49,517 bases of DNA, from NCBI RefSeq assembly GCF_002001005.1, contig NZ_MUNX01000156.1:1-49517 (forward strand). The letters run 5' to 3'. This document shows, piece after piece, positions 1-8,696 of the stretch. A program made the translations under genes and the position numbers. Below the pieces are notes generated by a model that made no database searches, had not been told where the DNA came from, and worked only from the letters and a program-made list of their open reading frames with translations. This DNA is from Flavobacterium sp. A45. GTDB taxonomy: Bacteria > Bacteroidota > Bacteroidia > Flavobacteriales > Flavobacteriaceae. Position 1 is the first letter of the stretch; every line of letters begins with the position of its first letter.

Positions 1-105
1 TACTTCTTCTCAATTGATGCGGTTTGTTTTTTATTTTTTATGGTAAAACGATTTAATAGTTGAGAATTATTAATTTATTCCAATTAATTAACATGTAATT
101 TATAA

Positions 106-113
106 TATGTTTG
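106..113 (+). promoter_or_regulatory. Candidate -7 promoter element for the sugar-oxidation cluster
   Basis: TATGTTTG matches the Bacteroidota -7 consensus TAnnTTTG and lies about 75 nt before the first gene of the cluster. I see no convincing -33 TTTG at the usual 17-23 nt spacing, so this is a weak call. The rest of bases 1-189 is AT-rich and shows no gene. Confidence 0.3.
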
Positions 114-189
114 CTTTTTGCTTATTATTGTAAAGCATTGATAATTTAATTATTGATGATTATTACATAATATTTTTAATAATTCGCAA

Positions 190-750
190 ATGGAAAGAAG
201 AGAGGCACTTAAAAAGATAGCTTATTTGATGGGAGGAGCCATTTCTGCCACAACAATGGGTGTTTTATTTGAAAGTTTTACAGTATTTGACCCCGAAAAG
301 AACACCTATTTCTTTTCTGCAAATGATGAGGAAATTCTCGCCGAATTTTCAGAAATCATTTTACCAACAACCGCAAATTCTCCTGGAGCTAAAGCTGCTG
401 GTGTTGGTGTCCTAATACCGTTAATTATAAAAGACTGTTATCCTCCAAATTTGCAGGAAGTTTTTAAAAAAGGATTCGAGGAAATGTTAACTAAATGCAA
501 AACCAAATTCAATAAAGAATTCCTGAGTCTGAATGGAGAAGAAAAAATACAGCTGATGAATGCATTAAAACAAGACTCCATAGACAATAATAAAGAGCCT
601 TCGTTCTTTTTAATAGCAAGAGATTTAACACTATTAGGTTATTTTTCTTCGGAAATTGGTTGTACAAAGGCTAGGGAATATTTGCCCATTCCGGGAAAAT
701 ACGATGGTAATGCGGAATACAAACCAGGTCAAAAAGCTTGGGCTATTTAA
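190..750 (+). CDS. Gluconate 2-dehydrogenase subunit 3-like small subunit, Tat-exported
   Basis: 186-residue small subunit of a periplasmic membrane-associated sugar dehydrogenase. In this family the small subunit carries the Tat signal and escorts the FAD catalytic subunit, which has no signal of its own, across the inner membrane. The N-terminus has the twin arginine (ERREALKKIAYLMGG) followed by a hydrophobic stretch to about residue 27. The mature part contains the family-typical segment EEILAEFSEIILPTT and later GYFSSEIGC. The gene ends inside the region just before the GMC subunit, whose preferred start lies 47 nt downstream, so the two are probably translated together. Family assignment is firm; the actual sugar substrate is not visible. 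Confidence 0.85.
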   Translation: MERREALKKIAYLMGGAISATTMGVLFESFTVFDPEKNTYFFSANDEEILAEFSEIILPTTANSPGAKAAGVGVLIPLIIKDCYPPNLQEVFKKGFEEMLTKCKTKFNKEFLSLNGEEKIQLMNALKQDSIDNNKEPSFFLIARDLTLLGYFSSEIGCTKAREYLPIPGKYDGNAEYKPGQKAWAI

Positions 751-797
751 AAGACAAAGCTATTTATCATTTTTTATCAATTCATAAAAAGAGACTC

Positions 798-2501
798 GTG
801 AATATCAATACTGATTTAAAAAAGCAAAACACTTATGACGCAATTGTTATAGGTTCAGGAATAAGCGGCGGATGGGCAGCCAAAGAATTAACAGAAAAAG
901 GACTCAAAGTTCTGATGTTAGAACGCGGTATGAACATAGAGCATATTAAAGATTATGATTCGGCGATGAAAGCTCCTTGGGAAATTGCTTATTGCGGAAA
1001 AATGACTGAAGAACAAAAGCGTACTCATCCCGTGCAAACCAGAGATTATCCATACACTCAAGCTAATGAAAGCTGGTGGGTTAATGATTTAGAGTGTCCA
1101 TATACTGAAGACAAGCGTTTTGATTGGTACAGAGGTTTTCATGTAGGCGGAAAGTCTCTGATGTGGGGACGCCAAAGCTACCGTTTCAGTGATCACAATT
1201 TTGAAGACAATATTAAAGATGGTCATGGTAATGATTGGCCCATCCGATATAAAGATATTGCGCCATGGTATGATTATGTGGAAAAATTTGCTGGAATCAG
1301 TGGTCAAAATGAAAATTGGCCTTTATTGCCTGATGGTCAGTTTTTGCCTCCAATGGATATGAATTGCGTTGAAAAATCAGTTAAAGAACGCCTTGAAAAA
1401 CACTATAATAAATCTAGAATAATGACTATTGGACGTGTGGCAAATCTAACTGTACCCCATTTAGGAAGAGGAAGCTGCCAATATAGAAATTTATGCAGCA
1501 GGGGCTGTCCATTTGGAGCCTATTTCAGTACGCAGTCCTCTACTTTACCAGCGGCTATGGCTACTAAAAAATTAACTGTTCGCCCCTACTCGATTGTCAA
1601 TCATATTATTTATGATAAGGACACGAAGAAAGCTAAAGGTGTAATGGTGATTGACAGCCAGACTAATGAAACAATGGAGTTTTATGCCAAAATTGTTTTT
1701 GTAAATGGCTCAACTTTAGGCTCAACTTTTATTTTATTGAATTCAACTTCTGAGGCTCACCCTAATGGATTGGGCAATAGCAGCGGACAGCTTGGACATA
1801 ATTTAATGGATCACCATTTTAGATGTGGTGCCGAAGGAACTGTCGAAGGTTTTGAAGATAAATATACGTATGGACGAAGAGCCAATGGTATTTACATTCC
1901 AAGATACCAAAATTTTAATGATGACAAAAGAGATTATTTACGAGGATTTGGTTATCAAGGAGCGGCAAGCAGAGGAAACTGGCATAAAGAAGTTGCCGAA
2001 TTAGACTTTGGTGCCGATTTTAAAGAAACGTTATCAAAACCAGCAGATTCATGGACAATGGGATTAGGTGGTTTTGGAGAAATGCTTCCTTACTATGAAA
2101 ATAAAGTATACATCGACCATTCTAAAAAAGATAAATGGGGACAACCTGTATTGGCAATAGACTGCGAATACAAAGAAAATGAAGCCAAAATGCGTGAAGA
2201 TATGATGTATGACGCTGCCGAAATGCTTGAAGCGGCTGGTGCCAAAAACGTAAAGGCTTATGATAACGGCTGCTATCCGGGAATGACAATTCATGAAATG
2301 GGTACTGCCCGTATGGGGAATGATCCAAAAGATTCTGTGTTGAATAAATGGAATCAAATGCACGAAGTAAGTAATGTATTTGTTACTGATGGTTCATGCA
2401 TGCCTTCAAGTGCGTGCCAAAATCCTTCATTGACCTACATGGCCTTAACTGCCAGAGCCTGTGATTATGCAGTAAAAGAATTAAAGAAAAAAAATATTTA
2501 G
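798..2501 (+). CDS. FAD-dependent GMC oxidoreductase, sugar dehydrogenase catalytic subunit
   Basis: 567-residue GMC-family flavoenzyme predicted to oxidise a sugar or glycoside hydroxyl and pass electrons to the cytochrome c encoded nearby. The FAD Rossmann motif GSGISGG lies at residues 19-25. A cysteine group C227-x5-C233-x3-C237 resembles the [3Fe-4S]-binding cysteines of bacterial FAD glucose and glucoside 3-dehydrogenases. The C-terminal GMC_oxred_C domain has the catalytic pair H499 (in IHEMGTARMG) and N542 (in NPSLTYM). I chose the GTG at 798 because the family N-terminus begins just before the Rossmann strand; a TTG at 738 in the same frame would add 20 unusual residues and overlap the upstream gene. 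There is no signal peptide, which fits hitch-hiking export with the small subunit. Confidence 0.9.
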   Translation: MNINTDLKKQNTYDAIVIGSGISGGWAAKELTEKGLKVLMLERGMNIEHIKDYDSAMKAPWEIAYCGKMTEEQKRTHPVQTRDYPYTQANESWWVNDLECPYTEDKRFDWYRGFHVGGKSLMWGRQSYRFSDHNFEDNIKDGHGNDWPIRYKDIAPWYDYVEKFAGISGQNENWPLLPDGQFLPPMDMNCVEKSVKERLEKHYNKSRIMTIGRVANLTVPHLGRGSCQYRNLCSRGCPFGAYFSTQSSTLPAAMATKKLTVRPYSIVNHIIYDKDTKKAKGVMVIDSQTNETMEFYAKIVFVNGSTLGSTFILLNSTSEAHPNGLGNSSGQLGHNLMDHHFRCGAEGTVEGFEDKYTYGRRANGIYIPRYQNFNDDKRDYLRGFGYQGAASRGNWHKEVAELDFGADFKETLSKPADSWTMGLGGFGEMLPYYENKVYIDHSKKDKWGQPVLAIDCEYKENEAKMREDMMYDAAEMLEAAGAKNVKAYDNGCYPGMTIHEMGTARMGNDPKDSVLNKWNQMHEVSNVFVTDGSCMPSSACQNPSLTYMALTARACDYAVKELKKKNI

Positions 2502-2517
2502 ATTAGGTTATTCAATT

Positions 2518-3672
2518 ATGAGAAAATTAAAAATGGGAATGATTGGCGGTGGAAAAAATGCTTTTATTGGAGCAGTTCACCGCATTGCTGCAAATATGGA
2601 TGGGTTAATCGAATTGCATTGTGGTGCTTTTAGTTCCAGTCCAGATTTATCCCTTGAATCTGGTAAAGAGTTAGGTTTGCCAGAAGATAAATGCTATAGC
2701 TCTTATGCCCAAATGATTGAAGCTGAAGCAAGATTACCTTTTGGTGACAGAATGGATTTTGTTTCAATAGTGACTCCAAATCATGCCCACTTTGCTCCTG
2801 CTATGTTGGCACTTGAAAATGGTTTTCATGTCGTTTTGGACAAACCTATGACTTTGACTTTGGCGGAAGCTAAATTATTGGAACAAAAAGTTAAAGAAAC
2901 CGGACTGTATTTATGCCTGACACATACTTATGCTGGCTATCCAATGGTAAAACAAGCTAGAAACATGATAGCTGAGAATAAATTGGGTACAATTCGAAAA
3001 ATAATGGTAGAATACCCTCAGGGCTGGTTGAGTACTGGCTTTGAAAATGAAGGAAACAAACAAGCTGCGTGGCGAACTGACCCGTCTAAAAGCGGGATTA
3101 GTGGCTGTATGGGAGATATTGGGACTCACGCTGCTCACTTGGCAGAATATATTTCTGGATTAAAAATTACACAGCTTTGCGCTGATATCAACACTGTCGT
3201 TGCCGGCAGAAGATTGGACGATGATGGAAATGTACTGCTTAAGTTTGATAATGGAGCGAATGGTATTTTGGTGGCGAGCCAAATTGCAGCTGGCGAAGAA
3301 AATAGTCTGAAAATTAAAGTATATGGAGAAAAAGGTGGCTTAGAATGGCATCAAATGGAACCGAACACTTTAGTTGTAAAATGGTTAGATGCTCCTGCTC
3401 AATTATATCGCACAGGAAATGGATATTTATCGGCAATAGCAGCTTTCAATACTCGAACACCAAGCGGACACCCGGAAGGATATCTGGAAGCTTTTGGAAA
3501 TTTATACAAAAGTTTTGCTCTGACTTTGCAGTCAAAACTAGAAGGCAAAGAACCATCAGCAAATATGCTTGATTTTCCAACTGTAACAGATGGTGTTCGT
3601 GGAATGGCTTTTATAGAAAATGTAATAGCTTCAGGGAAATCATCACAAAAATGGACTGAATTTAAAATTTAA
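2518..3672 (+). CDS. Gfo/Idh/MocA family NAD(P)-dependent oxidoreductase, cytoplasmic
   Basis: 384 residues. An N-terminal Rossmann domain (GMIGGGKNAFIG at residues 7-18) carries the family DKP motif at 108-110, a variant of EKP that contains the catalytic lysine. The C-terminal alpha/beta domain contains MGDIGTHAAHL, the conserved GG/GxH region that places the catalytic histidine. There is no signal peptide, so it acts in the cytoplasm, unlike the second family member in this cluster at 5129. It follows the GMC gene by 16 nt and precedes a TIM-barrel gene by 10 nt, so it is part of the operon. Likely role: reduction or oxidation of a keto-sugar intermediate. The substrate is inferred from context only. 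Confidence 0.85.
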   Translation: MRKLKMGMIGGGKNAFIGAVHRIAANMDGLIELHCGAFSSSPDLSLESGKELGLPEDKCYSSYAQMIEAEARLPFGDRMDFVSIVTPNHAHFAPAMLALENGFHVVLDKPMTLTLAEAKLLEQKVKETGLYLCLTHTYAGYPMVKQARNMIAENKLGTIRKIMVEYPQGWLSTGFENEGNKQAAWRTDPSKSGISGCMGDIGTHAAHLAEYISGLKITQLCADINTVVAGRRLDDDGNVLLKFDNGANGILVASQIAAGEENSLKIKVYGEKGGLEWHQMEPNTLVVKWLDAPAQLYRTGNGYLSAIAAFNTRTPSGHPEGYLEAFGNLYKSFALTLQSKLEGKEPSANMLDFPTVTDGVRGMAFIENVIASGKSSQKWTEFKI

Positions 3673-3682
3673 ATAGAATCAA

Positions 3683-4735
3683 ATGACCACAATGCAAGGA
3701 CCAGCCGTTTTTTTAGCACAATTTATATCTGATGAGGCACCTTTTAATTCTTTAGAAGGAATTTGTCAATGGGCCGCTAATTTGGATTTTAAAGGAATAC
3801 AGATTCCAACTTTGGATTCCCGTTTTATTGATTTGAAAAAAGCGGCTGAAAGTAAGACTTATGCTGATGAACTTACAGGAATTGTTGGTTCTTACGGCTT
3901 AAAAATATCCGAACTTTCTACCCATTTGCAAGGCCAGCTGGTTGCGGTTCATCCTGCTTATGATGATTTTTTTGATGGATTTGCACCACAAGCTTTACGA
4001 GGAAATCCAAAAGCGAGACAAGAATGGGCGGTGCAACAATTGCATTATGCAGCAAAAGCTTCTCAAAATTTAGGCCTTAATGCTCATGCTACTTTTAGTG
4101 GTTCGTTATTATGGCAATATTTTCATCCTTGGCCTCAGCGCCCACCTGGTCTAATTGAAGATGGATTCAAAGAATTGGCTAAACGCTGGCTGCCAATTCT
4201 CAATGAGTTTGACAAAAATGGTGTGGATGTTTGTTATGAAATCCATCCTGGTGAAGATTTATTTGATGGAGAAACTTACGAAATGTTTCTCAAAGCCGTA
4301 AATAATCATCAGCGTGCCTGCATTCTGTACGACCCTTCACATTTTGTTCTTCAGCAATTAGATTATATTCAGTACATCGATTTTTATCATGAACGAATTA
4401 AAGCCTTTCACGTAAAGGATGCCGAATTTAACCCAACAGGAAAACAAGGAACTTTTGGAGGCTATCAAAGCTGGGTGAATCGTGCAGGCCGTTATCGTTC
4501 GCCAGGCGACGGTCAAATTGATTTCAAAACCATTTTCAGCAAATTAGCTCAATATGATTATAAAGGCTGGGCTGTGATGGAATGGGAATGTTGTTTGAAA
4601 AATCAAGAAGATGGCGCTCGCGAGGGAGCAGAATTTATAAAGAAACACATTATCAAAGTAACTGATAAAGCTTTCGACGATTTTGCAGCGGTCGAAACCA
4701 ACACACAGCTTAATAGAAAAAATTTAGGATTATAA
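3683..4735 (+). CDS. Sugar phosphate isomerase/epimerase-like TIM barrel, cytoplasmic
   Basis: 350-residue AP-endonuclease-2/xylose-isomerase-like barrel. Candidate metal-binding residues are the Glu in CYEIHPGED, the Asp/His in LYDPSHFVLQ, the His in KAFHVKDAEF and the Glu in AVMEWECC, the usual E-D-H-E arrangement. There is no signal peptide. It sits 10 nt after the cytoplasmic Gfo/Idh/MocA gene, and the two probably act in succession on an imported sugar. Related barrels include keto-sugar isomerases, epimerases and hydratases; which reaction applies here cannot be read from the sequence. Confidence 0.8.
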   Translation: MTTMQGPAVFLAQFISDEAPFNSLEGICQWAANLDFKGIQIPTLDSRFIDLKKAAESKTYADELTGIVGSYGLKISELSTHLQGQLVAVHPAYDDFFDGFAPQALRGNPKARQEWAVQQLHYAAKASQNLGLNAHATFSGSLLWQYFHPWPQRPPGLIEDGFKELAKRWLPILNEFDKNGVDVCYEIHPGEDLFDGETYEMFLKAVNNHQRACILYDPSHFVLQQLDYIQYIDFYHERIKAFHVKDAEFNPTGKQGTFGGYQSWVNRAGRYRSPGDGQIDFKTIFSKLAQYDYKGWAVMEWECCLKNQEDGAREGAEFIKKHIIKVTDKAFDDFAAVETNTQLNRKNLGL

Positions 4736-4754
4736 ATTGTTTAATTAATACAAC

Positions 4755-5117
4755 ATGAAAATTAAAATTTTAGCAGGAATAATAACTATAGGAGTTTTAT
4801 GTTCTTTTTCGGATTACAAATCAATTCCAACAGGATATAGTGAAGTATACGAGGTTCAACCTTCGGATGGAGAGATGATAATGAAAAAGCTAGATTGTGC
4901 TACCTGCCACAAAATAGATAAAAAAATAATAGGCCCTTCCTATTTGGATATTGCCAAGAAATATCCAATGAATGACAAAAACATCAGTTATTTATCGGAT
5001 AAAATTATAAAGGGAGGTTCAGGTGTTTGGGGAGCTATACCTATGGCACCTCATGCGGCATTAAAAAAAGATGATGCTAAAAAAATTGCGAAATACATTT
5101 TATCATTGAACAAATAA
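4755..5117 (+). CDS. Small periplasmic c-type cytochrome
   Basis: 120 residues. A hydrophobic N-terminal signal (residues 1 to about 18) precedes a single class I cytochrome c domain. The heme motif is C48-A-T-C51-H52, and M97 (in AIPMAPH) is the probable distal axial ligand. Its place among dehydrogenase genes suggests that it takes electrons from the FAD subunit and delivers them to the respiratory chain, as in other GMC-type membrane sugar dehydrogenases. A Cys near the end of the signal (GVLC) is not a good lipobox, so I do not call it a lipoprotein. Confidence 0.85.
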   Translation: MKIKILAGIITIGVLCSFSDYKSIPTGYSEVYEVQPSDGEMIMKKLDCATCHKIDKKIIGPSYLDIAKKYPMNDKNISYLSDKIIKGGSGVWGAIPMAPHAALKKDDAKKIAKYILSLNK

Positions 5118-5128
5118 TTTGAAACCTT

Positions 5129-6592
5129 ATGGATAAAGACTTCAATAAAAATAAAGAACCAGAATCTACTCTCCGCAGGGATTTTCTAAAAAAAGGAGTG
5201 CTAGCAACAGCTGGTTTAATGATTATTCCCAGACATGTCATGGGTAGAGGCTTTGTAGCTCCTAGTGACCGATTATTAATTGCGAGTATTGGAGTTGGCG
5301 GAAAAGGAAGATCAGATGTTGGTTCTTTTGAAAAAAGTGGACTTGCAAATGTTGCTTATTTATGTGATGTAGATTCCAGAAGAGCCTCTGATGCTGTAAA
5401 AGCTTTGCCAAAGGCTAAATTTTATAAGGATTGGCGTGAAATGCTAGATAAAGAGCATAAAAACTTCGACGCTGTTTCAGTTTCGACTCCCGATCATAAT
5501 CACGCTATTCAAGCGTTTTCGGCTATGCAGTTAGGAAAACATGTGTATGTACAGAAGCCAATGGCACATGATATTTACGAAGCACATATGATGACTCAAG
5601 CGGCCGCTCGTTATAAAGTAGTGACGCAAATGGGAAATCAAGGATCGTCCAATGATGGTACACGTATTCTAAAAGAATGGTACGATGCCGATTTGATTGG
5701 TGATGTACATACGGTTTATGCTTGGACTGACAGACCTGTCTGGCCGCAAGGAATTCCTTGGTCAACTGCAAAAACTGAAATACCAAAAGAATTAGACTGG
5801 GATTTATGGCTGGGAACTGCTCCTAATAAAAATTATGTAGACAAATTAGTGCCATTCAACTGGCGTGGCTGGTGGGATTATGGAACTGGTGCGTTGGGAG
5901 ATATGGGCTGCCATTTAATGGAAGCACCATTTTCTGTTTTAAATCTAAAGTACGCCAAAGATGTGCAGTGCAGTGTAGGTTCAGTATATATTGATGAGTT
6001 CAAAAGAGGATATTTTCCAGAAAGTTGTCCTCCTTCTAGTCATGTGACATTAACATTTCCAAAAACAGATAAAACAAAAGGAGACATCAAAATGCATTGG
6101 ATGGATGGTGGTATTCAACCGGAACGCCCTGAAGAATTAGGCGCAAACGAAATCTTTGGAGATGGCGGGAACGGTACTTTATTTATTGGAACCAAAGGAA
6201 AAATGATATGCGACACTTATAGCGAAAATCCAAGATTATTGCCTTTGAGTCGTAATGAAAATCTAAAAATTGCAGAGAAGTATCCTAGAGTAAAAGATGG
6301 TGCCAGCGGTCATCAAAAACAATGGATAGAAGGTTGTATTGCTGGATATGGCAAAAAAGAATTGAGTTCGCCTTTTGAAATTGCAGGCCCTTTAACAGAA
6401 GCTTTATTAATGGCAAATCTTGCCGTAAGAGGTTATGATTTACACAAAGAGTATTTAGGTGAAGATACATATCCAGGGCGTTCGGTTAAACTGCTTTGGG
6501 ATAATGAAGCTAAGAAAGTAACAAATGTTGATGATGTAAATCAATTTGTAAAACGAAATTATAGAGAAGGTTGGAAGAACCTAAGTTTTTAA
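5129..6592 (+). CDS. Tat-exported Gfo/Idh/MocA family oxidoreductase
   Basis: 487 residues. A textbook Tat signal (RRDFLKKG, R16-R17, then a hydrophobic run to about residue 35) is followed by a Rossmann domain with GVGGKGRSD and the catalytic-lysine motif QKPMAHD. The C-terminal part contains GALGDMGCHLMEAP, the family glycine/histidine region. Exported members of this family fold in the cytoplasm with tightly bound NAD(P) before Tat export and catalyse redox-neutral sugar chemistry (for example GH109-like retaining mechanisms). The spacing of 11 nt from the cytochrome gene places it in the operon. Family and export are well supported; the reaction is not. Confidence 0.85.
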   Translation: MDKDFNKNKEPESTLRRDFLKKGVLATAGLMIIPRHVMGRGFVAPSDRLLIASIGVGGKGRSDVGSFEKSGLANVAYLCDVDSRRASDAVKALPKAKFYKDWREMLDKEHKNFDAVSVSTPDHNHAIQAFSAMQLGKHVYVQKPMAHDIYEAHMMTQAAARYKVVTQMGNQGSSNDGTRILKEWYDADLIGDVHTVYAWTDRPVWPQGIPWSTAKTEIPKELDWDLWLGTAPNKNYVDKLVPFNWRGWWDYGTGALGDMGCHLMEAPFSVLNLKYAKDVQCSVGSVYIDEFKRGYFPESCPPSSHVTLTFPKTDKTKGDIKMHWMDGGIQPERPEELGANEIFGDGGNGTLFIGTKGKMICDTYSENPRLLPLSRNENLKIAEKYPRVKDGASGHQKQWIEGCIAGYGKKELSSPFEIAGPLTEALLMANLAVRGYDLHKEYLGEDTYPGRSVKLLWDNEAKKVTNVDDVNQFVKRNYREGWKNLSF

Positions 6593-6696
6593 AAAATATA
6601 AAAAATTAAATAGCAAACCCATGAAATCGCTATGATTCTAAAATACAAACAAAAATGAAGAATGGCGATTCCATTAAAAAACAAATATTATCTATT

Positions 6697-7407
6697 ATGA
6701 AAAAGATTATTACAACAGTATTAGTATTCACTTTATTTCAAACACTGCAAGCTCAAAAAGGTTTTAAACCTCTTTTTGATGGCAAAACCACAACGGGTTG
6801 GCATACTTATGGCAAAACTTCAGTTGGTGGTGGGTGGAAAGTTGAAGATGGTGTTTTGCATTTTGATCCAGTGGCTGCCAAAAATGGTCAAGGTGGGGAT
6901 TTAGTAACGGATGCTGAATATGAAAATTTTCATTTAAAAGTGGACTGGAAAGTGGCACCAAATGCCAATAGTGGAATCATTTTTTATGTAAATGAAAATA
7001 CTACGAAATATCCAAATACCTACGAAACTGGTTTAGAAATGCAAGTTTTGGATAATGATGGTCATCCAGACGGTAAAATAACCAAGCATCGTGCTGGAGA
7101 TTTATATGATTTAATTCAAAGTAAATCGGAGCCTGTTAAACCTGTTGGTGAATGGAATACAGCCGAAATTGTTTGTAAAAATGGGAAACTGACTTACGTT
7201 TTAAACGGAGTTATCATTGTAGAAACAGTACTCTGGGATGATAATTTTAAAGCATTGGTTGCTGGAAGCAAATTTAAGACTTGGCCAGCATTTGGAACAT
7301 TCAAAAAAGGAAAAATTGCTTTGCAGGATCACGGTGATAATGTTTGGTATCGTAACATAATGATCAAAGAGTGGAATACGATGGAAACTACAACTGGCTG
7401 TAAATAA
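6697..7407 (+). CDS. Secreted DUF1080 (3-keto-disaccharide hydrolase-like) protein
   Basis: 236 residues from the preferred ATG at 6697. An in-frame ATG at 6655 would put 14 polar residues ahead of the signal peptide MKKIITTVLVFTLFQTLQAQ. The mature protein is a concanavalin/LamG-like jelly roll of the DUF1080 (PF06439) family: it opens with GFKPLFDGKTTTGWH, has NANSGIIFYVNE and ETGLEMQVLDN in the core, and ends with the family signature ALQDHGDNVWYRNI. Some members cleave glycosides after oxidation to the 3-keto form. Its position next to a predicted sugar 3-dehydrogenase makes that activity plausible here, but this is inferred from family and context. Confidence 0.85.
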   Translation: MKKIITTVLVFTLFQTLQAQKGFKPLFDGKTTTGWHTYGKTSVGGGWKVEDGVLHFDPVAAKNGQGGDLVTDAEYENFHLKVDWKVAPNANSGIIFYVNENTTKYPNTYETGLEMQVLDNDGHPDGKITKHRAGDLYDLIQSKSEPVKPVGEWNTAEIVCKNGKLTYVLNGVIIVETVLWDDNFKALVAGSKFKTWPAFGTFKKGKIALQDHGDNVWYRNIMIKEWNTMETTTGCK

Positions 7408-7446
7408 TAGCTCCAAAACTAACTTAACCAAAATCAACCTCTTTTT

Positions 7447-8676
7447 ATGAATACAACTATCCGTATTAAATTATCTGTAATGATGTTTCTGGAATTTTTT
7501 ATCTGGGGGGCATGGTTTGTCACCCTTGGTACTTTTTTGGGAAGTAATTTAAAAGCTTCCGGTTCAGAGACTGCAGCTGTTTTTTCCACTCAATCTTGGG
7601 GAGCCATCATTGCTCCTTTTATTATTGGTTTGATTGCAGATCGTTATTTTAATGCTGAGAAAATCTTAGGAATTTTGCATTTAGCAGGTGCATTTTTAAT
7701 GTATCAAATGTATCAATCGGAAGATGTTGGGATGTTTTATGCCTATGTATTGAGTTATATGGTTTTGTATATGCCAACATTGGCTTTGGTAAATTCTGTG
7801 GCATTCAACCAAATGAAAGATGCTGAGAAAGAGTTTGCTAATATTAGAGTTTGGGGTACAATAGGATGGATTTTAGCAGGGTTGTCTATTAGTTTCTTAT
7901 TTCATTGGGACTCTGTAGAAGCTGTTTCTAATGGATTACTTAAAAATACATTTCTTTTGGCTGGAATTGCAGCTTTGGTTTTAGGTCTGTTAAGTTTTTC
8001 ATTGCCTAAAACACCGCCGAAAGTTAGTGATGGAAAAATTAAAATCGCCGATATTATTGGCCTTGATGCTTTAAAACTTTTAAAAGATAAAAATTTCTTA
8101 ATATTTTTCATTTCATCTATTCTGATTTGTATTCCATTAGCTTTTTACTATCAAAATGCTCACCCATTTTTAACTGCTGCCGGTATTGAAAATCCAACTG
8201 GAAAAATGGCAATAGGACAAATATCCGAAGCTTTATTTTTATTGTTTATTCCTGTGTTTTTTGCCCGCTTTGGATTTAAGAAAACAATTTTAGTGGGAAT
8301 GCTTGCGTGGGCTATTCGCTACGTTTTATTTGCTTATGGCAATGGTACTGATTTGAGTTTTATGCTTATTCTTGGAATCGCTTTACATGGAATTTGTTAT
8401 GATTTTTTCTTTGTTTCTGGACAAATTTATACCAATTCAAAGGCAGGAGAAAAATATAAAAGTGCCGCTCAAGGTTTGATAACATTAGCAACTTATGGCA
8501 TTGGAATGTTAATTGGCTTTGCAGTTGCAGGCTGGATTACGGATAATTACAAAACTCTTGATGGAGCAATTAATTGGCAAATGGTATGGATAATTCCTGC
8601 CGGAATTGCTTTTGCCGTATTCTTGATTTTTGCTCTTTTATTTCAGGACAAAAACAAAGCAGTAAATGAAATTTAA
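7447..8676 (+). CDS. MFS transporter of the nucleoside:H+ symporter (NupG-like) family
   Basis: 409 residues with about 12 hydrophobic segments and a cytoplasmic central loop near residues 180-205. The N-terminus (KLSVMMFLEFFIWGAWFVTL) and the following TQSWGAIIAPFIIGLIADR are typical of the Nuc_H_symport group, whose Bacteroidota members often sit in sugar-utilisation clusters rather than nucleoside operons. Given its neighbours (GMC dehydrogenase, isomerases), I infer uptake of an oxidised or rearranged monosaccharide from the periplasm. The name nucleoside symporter should not be taken as the substrate. Confidence 0.85.
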   Translation: MNTTIRIKLSVMMFLEFFIWGAWFVTLGTFLGSNLKASGSETAAVFSTQSWGAIIAPFIIGLIADRYFNAEKILGILHLAGAFLMYQMYQSEDVGMFYAYVLSYMVLYMPTLALVNSVAFNQMKDAEKEFANIRVWGTIGWILAGLSISFLFHWDSVEAVSNGLLKNTFLLAGIAALVLGLLSFSLPKTPPKVSDGKIKIADIIGLDALKLLKDKNFLIFFISSILICIPLAFYYQNAHPFLTAAGIENPTGKMAIGQISEALFLLFIPVFFARFGFKKTILVGMLAWAIRYVLFAYGNGTDLSFMLILGIALHGICYDFFFVSGQIYTNSKAGEKYKSAAQGLITLATYGIGMLIGFAVAGWITDNYKTLDGAINWQMVWIIPAGIAFAVFLIFALLFQDKNKAVNEI

Positions 8677-8696
8677 GTTAATTTATAGACAAAAAA

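Noticed and set aside
738..797. Upstream TTG start for the GMC oxidoreductase
   Set aside because: It adds 20 residues without family similarity and overlaps the small-subunit gene; the GTG at 798 lies directly before the family N-terminus.
6655..6696. Upstream ATG for the DUF1080 protein
   Set aside because: It would place 14 polar residues ahead of a clean signal peptide that starts at 6697.
7447..8676. Nucleoside uptake function for the MFS protein, linked to the nucleoside phosphorylase at 27719
   Set aside because: The phosphorylase gene is 19 kb away; the transporter lies inside a sugar operon, so a sugar substrate is more likely.
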